Of a stretch of 64,000 nucleotides of DNA, positions 18,504 through 26,057 are shown one piece after another. How positions within the stretch are numbered: position 1 is the stretch's first letter; each line of letters starts with the position of its first letter. The notes under the pieces were generated by a model. It did no database searches, was not told where the DNA came from, and saw nothing but the letters and a program-made list of their open reading frames with translations. The stretch is from Puia dinghuensis (GTDB lineage: Bacteria; Bacteroidota; Bacteroidia; Chitinophagales; Chitinophagaceae): positions 124,001-188,000 of the forward strand of contig NZ_BMJC01000008.1 of NCBI RefSeq assembly GCF_014642875.1, written 5' to 3'. Made by a program: the position numbers and the translations under genes.

Positions 18504-18827
18504 GCAGGTGATCCGGACTGAGTGCGCACGGGGTCACCAAAACAAAAGGAGCTCTTGGAAAAGAGCCCCGAAAGTTATACCATTCAAAACCAGCCACGGT
18601 GTGGCGGTTTGAAAGGGTAAATTTATGCGGTGCGGCAATAGGGCTGCAGGGGTATCGAGCAGTTGGCGGTTTGGCGCTGTAACCGGCGGGTGGGTATGAG
18701 CAGTTGGCCGGGGCTGGCGATCGAACATCGATGGGGCGGCGGTGCGGCGTCCGGTGATCGAATATCGAAATTTTTCAAAAAGTACGCATTTCGAGAACTT
18801 TTTTGTATTTTTACATTGCCTTACCTT
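18504..18827. other. Intergenic region before higBA with an orphan minus-strand terminator
   Basis: 324 bp, no credible gene. At 18548-18569 GGAGCTCTT-GGAA-AAGAGCCCC (one mismatch) is followed, on the minus strand, by CCTTTTGTTTT, a plausible terminator for a short minus-strand transcript. GAGCAGTTGGC occurs twice (18657 and 18698), and GATCGAACATCGA and GATCGAATATCGA lie near 18720 and 18757. An A+T-rich stretch from 18775 leads into higB and must carry its promoter. Confidence 0.5.
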
Positions 18828-19160
18828 ATGAAAGTTCACCTCATTAAAAGACAAACGATTGAACAATTTGCAAAGGAAAATGCCCGTAGCAGGCCCTCGT
18901 TTAAATTGTGGCTACAAATCCTGGGCAGCGCGGACTGGGCGGAGCCAGAAGATATTTTGGAGACGTTTGGGTCGGCGGACCTGTTGGGCAATGGATGTAA
19001 TAGGGTAGTATTTGATATTGGGGGAAACAGCTATAGAATGATCTGTCATTATGTGATCGGAGATAATCAGGTGCATTTGTTTGTTTGCTGGATCGGTACT
19101 CACGCGGAGTATACCAAATTATGCAATGCCCGAAAGCAATATAAAATAAGCATTTATTAA
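18828..19160 (+). CDS. higB: Type II toxin HigB (mRNA interferase)
   Basis: 110 residues from ATG 18828. MKVHLIKRQTIEQFA, then FGSADLLGNGCNRVVFDIGG, YRMICHYVIG and LFVCWIGTHAEYTKLC match the HigB_toxin family, a RelE-like ribosome-dependent RNase fold that cuts translated mRNA. It precedes the antitoxin by 4 bp, the inverted order usual for higBA. Base composition is more A+T-rich than the flanking genes, suggesting acquisition. The pair is expected to be autoregulated by the HigA-HigB complex. Confidence 0.92.
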   Translation: MKVHLIKRQTIEQFAKENARSRPSFKLWLQILGSADWAEPEDILETFGSADLLGNGCNRVVFDIGGNSYRMICHYVIGDNQVHLFVCWIGTHAEYTKLCNARKQYKISIY

Positions 19161-19164
19161 AAAT

Positions 19165-19620
19165 ATGGAACCTCTGTTTTACAAAGTCATAAAATCTTTA
19201 AAGCAATACAAAGAATATTGTATTGAGCTTGAAGATCTGGTCATGGTCAAAAGGAAGACTCAGCAACAACAGGACGTGATTGACCTGTTGACCCTACTCA
19301 TTGAAAAATGGGATGAAGAGCATACTACTTTTCCCGAGGCAGATCCGGTGCAATTGCTTGCCTTTTTAATGAAAGAGAACAAAATAAAAGCTGTAGACCT
19401 GGCGGGTGAATTAGGGGTCGGTAAAAGCCTTCTATCGGATGTCCTTCACTACCGGCGCGGATTTTCCAGAGCCGTTATCCGCAAGCTTGCCATCCGGTTT
19501 AAGGTCTCGCAAGAGCTTTTCAATAAGCCATACGAATTGATCTCACCGGTGAGCCCTCCTTCAAAAGGCGCCAGCGAAAGGAATGCCAAAAAACGACTTC
19601 GCACCCTTCATCCGTCTTGA
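19165..19620 (+). CDS. higA: Antitoxin HigA with XRE-type helix-turn-helix
   Basis: 151 residues. The helix-turn-helix lies at about residues 70-105 (KAVDLAGELGVGKSLLSDVL). The N-terminal helical part (VIKSLKQYKEYCIELEDLV) is of the kind found in HigA partners of this HigB family. It should bind HigB and repress the higBA promoter. The C-terminal tail is basic (NAKKRLRTLHPS). The gene ends one base before the stop of the convergent DUF2278 gene. Confidence 0.9.
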   Translation: MEPLFYKVIKSLKQYKEYCIELEDLVMVKRKTQQQQDVIDLLTLLIEKWDEEHTTFPEADPVQLLAFLMKENKIKAVDLAGELGVGKSLLSDVLHYRRGFSRAVIRKLAIRFKVSQELFNKPYELISPVSPPSKGASERNAKKRLRTLHPS

Positions 19621-19621
19621 C

Positions 19622-20656
19622 TCAAAAATTTACCAACTCCCCTTCCTTCTCCACATCCTTCCGCGTATAAGTAACTCCATCCACTTTCAAGCCCTGGGCG
19701 TTGAGCAGCGTGATGATCCCGCCTTTATTAGAGAGCTGGGCGCCATGGCCGCTGAGATGGACCTTGAGGGTGTCACCGGCCTGCATCGTCTGGCTGCCGA
19801 TGGTGTCCTTGTTCTTGTGCGCATCGGCGATCTTCCAGCCGGAAAGGTCGACGGGCTTGCTGCTCTTATTCAATAACAGCACATATTCCTTGCCGGGGTC
19901 GCCGCCCGCGGGGTTGACGAGGGCCGCGGCAATCCGCACCGGGGTAAGGTTCTCGGGCTGCTGCGCGGAACCGGCGCCCACTGGGGACGAAGCGACGAGC
20001 GGATCGCCGGTTTGATCGTCGGTATGAAATGACTCCGATTGAAAAGCCGTGAAGATGGCGGCCCACCGGTTGCGCGACGGAAAATGAAAGATAAGCCCGC
20101 CATCCTGGTAGACGCCATTGTCCTTGAAGAAGCTGCTGCTCTTGGGATTACCCTGGTTCATATGAATATCATGGATGCCCGTGCTGGGGGCTATCTCCGG
20201 AAAGACCTTGTCGGCGCCACTGGTATCCGCCCAATGCTGGCCAAAGGCATACAGCACGGCATCGGGGTCGCTGAGGGCCTGCTGTACCGTGAGATCCAAC
20301 TGATCGTTGAGATCGTTGCTATTGCCTGCCGACGTAGGAGGCAGTGGTTTTAGTTGAGCGATCGGAAACAGGTTCATCCTAATGAAATCGAGGGCAAGAC
20401 CACCCGGTTTGGAAGGAAGTGCCGTATAGCCCGACGGCAAGGTGGCCTGGAGAATAGCATCGGTGATCGGATGTTGAAAATCCAGATCGGCATAAAACAA
20501 CACCTGGCTTGGCGCTTCGTTGGACAACGTATTGATGGCCACCCGCTGCGGGTTGTCGCCACGATTGACGAGGATGTGATAATGTTCATTTCTCTTAGTG
20601 GCCAGGACCCGATCGAAGACCCTTCCCTGTACGACGCCATAATCTTTAATAGGCAT
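19622..20656 (-). CDS. DUF2278 (YukJ-like) protein with C-terminal lamin-tail domain
   Basis: 344 residues. The start MPIKDYGVVQGRVFDRVLAT and the middle region with FHFPSRNRWAAIFTAFQSES are characteristic of the DUF2278/YukJ family. After about residue 235 a lamin-tail (LTD) beta-sandwich follows, seen as LVNPAGGDPGKEYVLLLNKS and VDLSGWKIAD. No signal peptide. The molecular function of DUF2278 is unknown to me; fusion to an LTD domain suggests binding or surface association. Single gene, convergent with higBA. Confidence 0.8.
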   Translation of the reverse strand: MPIKDYGVVQGRVFDRVLATKRNEHYHILVNRGDNPQRVAINTLSNEAPSQVLFYADLDFQHPITDAILQATLPSGYTALPSKPGGLALDFIRMNLFPIAQLKPLPPTSAGNSNDLNDQLDLTVQQALSDPDAVLYAFGQHWADTSGADKVFPEIAPSTGIHDIHMNQGNPKSSSFFKDNGVYQDGGLIFHFPSRNRWAAIFTAFQSESFHTDDQTGDPLVASSPVGAGSAQQPENLTPVRIAAALVNPAGGDPGKEYVLLLNKSSKPVDLSGWKIADAHKNKDTIGSQTMQAGDTLKVHLSGHGAQLSNKGGIITLLNAQGLKVDGVTYTRKDVEKEGELVNF

Positions 20657-20987
20657 AAGCTTTCATTTGTGTATGCAAGGATAGGAGTTTTTGCCAATCC
20701 CGCCTACCGTAAAAACACGGATTCCCAACGAAAGCGAGGTTCAAGCAGGCCGCGGCACGGGGTTACCCGGCCACAAGGTTGCCACGACAGAACAAGATAG
20801 TTGGTGGATTATGTCCAATTTGACTCCGCCCGGTTGTCATTAGGGTAAACGCGCAGGCATGGAAAAGATAATCATAAAGACAGGGGCGCGGCTGGTGCTG
20901 CTGGTTTCCGCCGTGATCATGGAGCTTTGGCTGATGGTGGACTGCATTTGGTGGGACGTCCTGGTGGGGGGCGCCGGGGACCGGCGT
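20657..20987. other. Intergenic region, 331 bp
   Basis: Upstream of the DUF2278 gene and downstream of DUF4199. A plus-strand ATG at 20859 opens a frame with a short hydrophobic stretch (RLVLLVSAVIMELWLM), but it runs antisense into DUF4199 and lacks supporting features. No RNA gene or terminator recognised. The promoter of the DUF2278 gene should lie at 20657-20760. Confidence 0.4.
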
Positions 20988-21533
20988 TTAGCCCGCTACC
21001 GGGATAGCCGCGCCGCGGGGCTTACGACGACGAAGGATGAGGGCGGTGATGAGGGCGATGACGACACCCACGGGCAGCACTTCGAGATAGGTCATCAGGA
21101 TCACAAAGAAGGGATTCTTGTACATAGCATTAAGCCGGTTGATCTCGTTGATTTTCTGGTCGAGTGCGGCGGGACTGAGGCCGCTGCTACGTGCTTCGGC
21201 TATCATGTGAGCGGAGTATTTCTCCATGAAATCGGGTATAAAGACATAGTAATCGATGAGCCAAACGGCTACATAGAACGTGCTGCCTATAAGGGCGATG
21301 CCCAGGCCGACACGAAGCGCCTTGCCATAGCTGATGACGCCCTGGTTGTATTTTTCCCGGAAATTGCGAATGCCGACATAGATGAACGAGAAGGCGATGA
21401 CCATGGAGGCGTATCCGGCGAGCGCGCCGCCGGGGAAGTCCCCGCTTTTGCCTGTCAAAAGCGTGCTGACGAAGATGAAAAGGCCGAGGATCAGTCCGGC
21501 GATGGACCCGAAGATGAAGATGTTCCGTTTCAT
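20988..21533 (-). CDS. DUF4199 membrane protein
   Basis: 181 residues from ATG 21533; the longer frame needs a TTG at 21557. Four hydrophobic segments are visible (IFIFGSIAGLILGLFIFV, MVIAFSFIYVGI, VGLGIALIGSTFYVAVWLI, LEVLPVGVVIALITALIL) with the DUF4199 motif YGKALRVGLGIALIGS. The soluble loop between the third and fourth segments is helical. Downstream of a LuxR-type membrane regulator in the same direction; the pairing suggests a shared, unknown role. Function not known. Confidence 0.8.
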   Translation of the reverse strand: MKRNIFIFGSIAGLILGLFIFVSTLLTGKSGDFPGGALAGYASMVIAFSFIYVGIRNFREKYNQGVISYGKALRVGLGIALIGSTFYVAVWLIDYYVFIPDFMEKYSAHMIAEARSSGLSPAALDQKINEINRLNAMYKNPFFVILMTYLEVLPVGVVIALITALILRRRKPRGAAIPVAG

Positions 21534-21644
21534 TTTATAAAAAGTTTTGTTGTCCAAAAATGCAGCGCCTGATCTTCTTACGGGTCATACTTTCGGGTGA
21601 TTTTGGCCGGCGACAGTCAAATTCACCATTTTGGGTGAGGCGGC

Positions 21645-21683
21645 TGAACCCGGCGATGACGCGATTGAACCCGGCGATGACGC
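21645..21683. repeat. Two direct copies of an 18-bp sequence
   Basis: TGAACCCGGCGATGACGC at 21645-21662 and again at 21666-21683 (21-bp period) in the 173-bp gap between the LuxR and DUF4199 genes. The period of two helical turns would suit a regulator site, but this is speculative. Confidence 0.6.
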
Positions 21684-21706
21684 TGCCGACCCGGAAGCGA
21701 CGCGCT

Positions 21707-22222
21707 TTATACAATGATCCGCAACCGCTTAGCTTTTTCGACGGCCTGGGTGCGGCGGCGGACGTCCAGTTTTTCAAAGATGCGGGAGGTATGCGTCTTG
21801 ATCGTATTGAGCGAGACGAAGAGCCGGTCGGCGATCTCCTGGTTGCTGAGGCCTTCGGCCATCCCTTGCAAGACCTCGATCTCCCGCGCGCTGAGGCCGA
21901 GCAAGGCGATCTGCTTTTCGTCAGGGATGGGAGTTGCCGGTGCAGTATCCGAAGCGGCGGGTGCGACTGCCGGGACTTCCGGTGCGGGTGCGGGGACTTC
22001 CTTTTCGATGATGACGGTAGATACTTTCGGCCGGGAAAGCCGCAGGGCCAGCCAGATGCCCAGCCCCGTAAACAGGATGGCAAGGGCGCCGCTATAGACT
22101 TCAAGGGCATGATCGAAAATGATAAACCGCCATTCGAGCCATTTCAACAGAAAGAGCAGCATGGCCAGAGCCACGCCGTAGAGCAGGGCATATTTATACC
22201 GTCGGAAGAAGCGGGTTGCCAT
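21707..22222 (-). CDS. Membrane-anchored LuxR-family regulator
   Basis: 171 residues. Two transmembrane segments at about 12-30 and 42-62, a proline/alanine-rich linker (APAPEVPAVAPAA), then a LuxR (FixJ/NarL) helix-turn-helix at about 108-165: LSAREIEVLQGMAEGLSNQE and SLNTIKTHTSRIFEKL. The DNA-binding domain is on the cytoplasmic side. There is no receiver domain, so it is not an ordinary response regulator. It precedes DUF4199 and is probably in its operon. Confidence 0.85.
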   Translation of the reverse strand: MATRFFRRYKYALLYGVALAMLLFLLKWLEWRFIIFDHALEVYSGALAILFTGLGIWLALRLSRPKVSTVIIEKEVPAPAPEVPAVAPAASDTAPATPIPDEKQIALLGLSAREIEVLQGMAEGLSNQEIADRLFVSLNTIKTHTSRIFEKLDVRRRTQAVEKAKRLRIIV

Positions 22223-22332
22223 GAGATAGTTCGATTAGCAGCCCTAAAATACTACTGTTTTCCAACTAAATTGTCCTACCTTCCCAGTCCTTCTCTTCAC
22301 CTTTCATTTCTCACTGCTAAAATTGTACGCGT

Positions 22333-22701
22333 ATGTTTGAAGAAATTTTAAACACCGTAAAACAGCACTTTGCCGAGAATCCGGAAATCGCGCAGCACAT
22401 TCCTGCCGATCAGCAGGAGGCCATCCACAACGAGATCGCTACGCATGTCGCCAACAACATGCCTGCTTCAGGTGAAACGGGTGGCGGGGGAGCCGCTTCG
22501 GGTGGTGGCTTACTGAGTGGGCTGTTCGGAAAAGTGGAAGCTGCCATCTCATCGGGTAATCCCATTGCTTCGGCCGTTGAAGGCGGCCTGGTGGCCAGCC
22601 TGACGAGCAAATTCGGACTTCCGGCTGCTGCTACGGGCGCCATTGCGGGTGCTCTCCCGGGATTGTTGCAAAAGCTGATGAACAAGCCGGCTACGGCTTA
22701 G
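22333..22701 (+). CDS. DUF937-like small protein
   Basis: 122 residues. N-terminal helix (MFEEILNTVKQHFAENPEI), glycine-rich linker (GETGGGGAASGGGLLSG), then a glycine/alanine-rich helical region (SKFGLPAAATGAIAGALPGL). This fits DUF937/YidB-like proteins, whose function is unclear. No signal peptide. Single gene between divergent LuxR and convergent nucleoside hydrolase genes. Confidence 0.65.
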   Translation: MFEEILNTVKQHFAENPEIAQHIPADQQEAIHNEIATHVANNMPASGETGGGGAASGGGLLSGLFGKVEAAISSGNPIASAVEGGLVASLTSKFGLPAAATGAIAGALPGLLQKLMNKPATA

Positions 22702-22792
22702 GGTCACGGGCCAGGCCGGAGCTGGGGCGGCCGCCTTAGGGCTGGGTGGCGGCGGCTGATGGCTGCTGCGAGGTCGTGCGGCCGGGGGGCCG

Positions 22793-23872
22793 TTACTGCG
22801 GCTGATGCATCATTAAATGGTCGATGAGGTGTTGCACCGTTGTTGCGGGTAGCGCTTCGACGAGATGGGATTGCTTTTCGTCCATGGAGTCTTCCCAGGT
22901 GTTGCTGCCAAAGGTGTCGATGACGATGTGCCCATGCCGCAGGCTATACCAGGGTGCATAGCCGTTGATGGCGACGAGCACGGCGGTTTCATCCCAGCTG
23001 CTGCGGCCTTGCGCGTCTTCCGGCGACTGAGGGATGCTGATGCGAAACACATCCTTCACGGGGTCGTGTTGGATGGTGTTGTTGTTCACCAGCGGGAGCC
23101 CGCATTTTATTCGCTTGCCGATCTCGAATCCACTATAGATGATGGGCGAGGGCCAGTCTTTGGAGACGGCAAGCGCCGCCGAGACATCCCGGTTGATATT
23201 GAATTCCTTGCCCCGCGGGAAAGCGCCCGCCATAGAAACCAGCAGCCTTACTTTTTTCTTTGCCAATTCCAGCCCGTCCAGGGGAGAGATGTCGTCGGGG
23301 TTGGTCTCGAGCAGATCGGCCAGGTTGGTGAGAAATCCTACCGTGACGATGACTACGCTATGATCGGGCTGCTTTGCCAGGACCTTCCGGTAAAGTGTAA
23401 CCGCGTAATTGGCGTCAGTGTTCTGGTTTATCGCGTGAGGGTAATTCGCAAGGAGGCTATCCGTCCAATGTTGTTTGTCGCGGATATCGGGTGCGTTGCC
23501 GCCGGGGACGCCGATGGGGATGTCGGGCCGGTGGAAGTAGGTGTTGAAGACGTTGAGCACGGCGGCGACGCCTTCGTACCGGTTGCTTGCCATCGTCGCA
23601 AGGATAGTGCATTTGCCGCTGTCGGCGAAGGCATGAAGCAGGGCAATAGCGCCTACATCATCATAGTCGGGGCCCATGTCGGTGTCGAAGATGATGGGAA
23701 TGGCGTGTTGGGCGCCGGCAGGGGTGGGGGACTGGGCCCGGGCTGCCGGGCAGGCGAAGAGGGCCAGGGAGACGAAGAGCGCCTGGACTGCCGGCCGGGC
23801 AAGGGTCGGCGTCGGGGCTGGCGTCCGGGCAAGGATCGGGAGAGCGATGGGGAGGGGAAGGAGTTTTGGCAT
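22793..23872 (-). CDS. Secreted inosine/uridine-preferring nucleoside hydrolase-family protein
   Basis: 359 residues. A long proline-rich N-terminus (ARTPAPTPTLARPA) precedes the hydrophobic signal (LFVSLALFACPAARAQ). The hallmark calcium-binding aspartate cluster IIFDTDMGPDYDDVGAI (Asp63, Asp65, Asp71, Asp72) and VIVTVGFLTNLADLLE identify the nucleoside hydrolase fold, which cleaves the N-glycosidic bond of ribonucleosides. Export suggests salvage of external nucleosides. The N-terminal extension before the signal is unusual and the true start could be internal. Confidence 0.85.
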   Translation of the reverse strand: MPKLLPLPIALPILARTPAPTPTLARPAVQALFVSLALFACPAARAQSPTPAGAQHAIPIIFDTDMGPDYDDVGAIALLHAFADSGKCTILATMASNRYEGVAAVLNVFNTYFHRPDIPIGVPGGNAPDIRDKQHWTDSLLANYPHAINQNTDANYAVTLYRKVLAKQPDHSVVIVTVGFLTNLADLLETNPDDISPLDGLELAKKKVRLLVSMAGAFPRGKEFNINRDVSAALAVSKDWPSPIIYSGFEIGKRIKCGLPLVNNNTIQHDPVKDVFRISIPQSPEDAQGRSSWDETAVLVAINGYAPWYSLRHGHIVIDTFGSNTWEDSMDEKQSHLVEALPATTVQHLIDHLMMHQPQ

Positions 23873-23946
23873 AGCAAGAGGATGAGGGCGGTTGTTGCGC
23901 CCCGGCCCTAAGCTACTAAGAATTCGCAGATTTCGCGGCGAGGGAT

Positions 23947-24633
23947 TTACAGGTTAATGCTCATATCCCGCCGGAATACCAGGGTCTCCGCAGTGATGGC
24001 GGTGATGACGGGCTTGGCACTGCGATGGTCGAGGTCGAGCAACTGGCCCTGCCAGGCGGCGATTAGTCCATAGTCTGCGAAGTCGCGTGCGCCGATGAGG
24101 AGGATGAGTTGACCAAGCCGGCCGCCGTCTGCCATTTCGTAGGCGAGAAAGGGGTGGGATTGTTGCCGGAGGCCGGTGGCAAGGCTCTCCACGAGCGCAG
24201 CGGCGGCATGCGGATTAGTGACATCGATGGTGAGCATACGCAGGTATCTCGCGCCAAGGGTGATGCTGTCTTCGGCGTCGGAGAAGGGCAGCCGCTGTAG
24301 TTTGTAGCCCGTTAGGTAGTCGGCGAAGGGATCGGTATGGAGATCGTTGTCGGCGCCGTCGCCGGCCGGGTCTACGCGATGGTCGAGATCGCGCCACTCA
24401 TGACCGAAGGTGGCATCGACGAACTGGCCTGCGCGGTCTCCGGAGATGATGAACCAGCCATACCAATTCCATTTGTCACCCGCGCCGATGTGCCACTGCA
24501 GATGTTTTTTATAACCGGCTTCGAAGCGCGCGGCCTGCCCTTCCTTTGGTTTCCAGATGGAGAAGGCGGCGAGATTATGTTGCGCGCTCGCGGTGGAGGC
24601 GAAGAGCAGCGAGAAGAGAAGGATGTTCTTCAT
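23947..24633 (-). CDS. Secreted protein of unknown function
   Basis: 228 residues. Clear signal peptide (MKNILLFSLLFASTASAQ) and then a soluble domain starting HNLAAFSIWKPKEGQAARFE, with WHIGAGDKWNWYGWFIISGD in the middle. The repeated alpha/beta pattern could be a dimeric alpha-beta barrel fold, but I recognise no family. It is divergent from the AraC regulator gene, with 51 bp between the starts, so that regulator may control it. Confidence 0.6.
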   Translation of the reverse strand: MKNILLFSLLFASTASAQHNLAAFSIWKPKEGQAARFEAGYKKHLQWHIGAGDKWNWYGWFIISGDRAGQFVDATFGHEWRDLDHRVDPAGDGADNDLHTDPFADYLTGYKLQRLPFSDAEDSITLGARYLRMLTIDVTNPHAAAALVESLATGLRQQSHPFLAYEMADGGRLGQLILLIGARDFADYGLIAAWQGQLLDLDHRSAKPVITAITAETLVFRRDMSINL

Positions 24634-24684
24634 AGATCTTTTCCGCGAAGCTAGGAGTTGCGGTGCGCGAAAAATTGTAAAAAA

Positions 24685-25572
24685 ATGAAGTGGCCTGATG
24701 CGATCGAAAGAGGTACCTTAGATGCTATGTTTACCTTCCGGCAATATATCCCAACGAAGACGGGCCACCTGGTGAAATCCATGTGGTATATGGAGCACGC
24801 CGGCGGCGGGGAAGGGTACGAGGAAGAGATCGTCCCGGACGGGCACCACGAGCTGATCTTTTATCTCGACGGCCGCAGCCAGCACCGCATCGGCAACGGC
24901 GCCTGGATCGACGAACCCGGTGCGCTCATCGCGAGCCAAACGCTGCAGAGTCATCGGTTAAGGATGTCCGCGGGATCGAAGTTATACGGCATCCGGTTCT
25001 ATCCGCACACGCTCTATCCGCTGCTGGGCGTGCCGCTGCATCTGCTCGGCTCGGCCATGATGCCGATGGACGATCTGCTAAAAGGTGACGGGTTAGCCGC
25101 CTGTATAGACGAAGATGTGACCGCGAGCTTCCGGCGATTGGAACACCGGCTGTTGGGTTTGCTGAGTGAGCGGGCCATGGGGCAGTCTGCGGGGCTGCTG
25201 CGCGGGAAAGCCATGGAGCAGCCGGGGTATGCGTATGTCGATCATTCCGTTCGGCGGATGCTGGCCGGTGGCGGACCGGCTTCCATAAAGACGCTGGTGG
25301 GGAAGAGCGGCGTCACGGCGAAGCATTATGACGAGCTATTCAAACGATACGTGGGTATTACGCCGAAATGTCTCAGCTCTATTTTGCAGCTGAACAGTTT
25401 TATCCGTTATAAGAATCGTTTCCCCGCGAAGACGCTCACCGAATGCGTGTATGAGGCGGGGTATTATGATCAGTCCCACCTGATCAGGGCCTTCAACCAG
25501 TGGGTGGGGGCGACGCCGGGGCAGTATTTTCATTCGCGGGCGGAGATCAGCGATCTGTTCGCGGCGCTGTAG
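24685..25572 (+). CDS. AraC-family transcriptional regulator
   Basis: 295 residues from ATG 24685, which follows an A-rich tract; ATG 24727 (MFTFRQYIP) is an equally possible start. N-terminal cupin-like sensor region (EEIVPDGHHELIFYLDG, then LYGIRFYPHTLYPLLG), of the type seen in DUF6597-containing regulators. The AraC domain is at the C-terminus (KYVG-type GITPKCLSS and CVYEAGYYDQSHLIRAFNQW). Divergent from the unknown secreted-protein gene. Its stop is 5 bp before structured repeat copy 2. Confidence 0.88.
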   Translation: MKWPDAIERGTLDAMFTFRQYIPTKTGHLVKSMWYMEHAGGGEGYEEEIVPDGHHELIFYLDGRSQHRIGNGAWIDEPGALIASQTLQSHRLRMSAGSKLYGIRFYPHTLYPLLGVPLHLLGSAMMPMDDLLKGDGLAACIDEDVTASFRRLEHRLLGLLSERAMGQSAGLLRGKAMEQPGYAYVDHSVRRMLAGGGPASIKTLVGKSGVTAKHYDELFKRYVGITPKCLSSILQLNSFIRYKNRFPAKTLTECVYEAGYYDQSHLIRAFNQWVGATPGQYFHSRAEISDLFAAL

Positions 25573-25577
25573 GGTGC

Positions 25578-25750
25578 GCGTTAGGGATCGCAGCGGCAGC
25601 CCGGAGCCCGAGCTATACCCGAGCGATAGCGAAGGGTACGAACGAGGAGGGCCGTGGTGAAGCAGGTCCGACGAAGTTCTCGAGGGTGAGGACTACAGCG
25701 GAGAGCCCGACCCGCCGCTTCGCTTTGGTTTGCGGCGGCGGGGAACGCCC
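25578..25750 (+). repeat. Structured dispersed repeat, copy 2, with a nested hairpin element
   Basis: Begins GCGTTAGGGATCGCAGCGGC and ends GGGGAACGCCC, with the right-hand stem CCCGCCGC/GCGGCGGCGGG also seen in copy 1. Its middle contains a copy of the approximately 62-bp element found inside the aldo/keto reductase gene, so it is longer than the other copies. Located 5 bp after the AraC stop. Confidence 0.75.
25620..25680 (+). repeat. 62-bp-type hairpin element, copy C
   Basis: Reads CGAGCGATAGCGAAGG ... GACGAAGTTCT. Compared with copies A and B at 63401 and 63541, its hairpin arms are GGGCC/GGTCC instead of GGAGC/GCTCC. The paired positions have changed together, so the stem is preserved. 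Confidence 0.75.
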
Positions 25751-26057
25751 TACTCACTCCTCAATGCCGGCCGACGCATAGATCCACCAGGGTATCGTCG
25801 GTAGTTTTTTTACCATGGCGTGCAGAATATGGAAATTTTCCCGCCAAGACAATGCCTGATTTCATATGATCTGACAACCAGCAGATTGTTTTTGGGAAAG
25901 CTGGAATGAGTGTTCTGTTTTGATACAAAAGGTGTATCACTTAAAAGTAATTTGATGACAACTTAGGGGAAACACTTGCATTTTTAGATTATGACTACTA
26001 TATTCGCTATCGTTAACCACTATCCTATTTATTAGACCCTACTAAATCCTTTCCCTT
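25751..26057. other. Intergenic region, 307 bp
   Basis: Changes at about 25800 from G+C-rich to A+T-rich. No gene, RNA or terminator is evident. The A+T-rich part (25850-26045) presumably carries the promoter and leader of the following two-gene operon. Confidence 0.4.

Noticed and set aside
20859-21572. Plus-strand frame with a hydrophobic start.
   Set aside because: After about 50 codons it is antisense to the DUF4199 gene, and its sequence is acidic shadow-like; no upstream signals support it.
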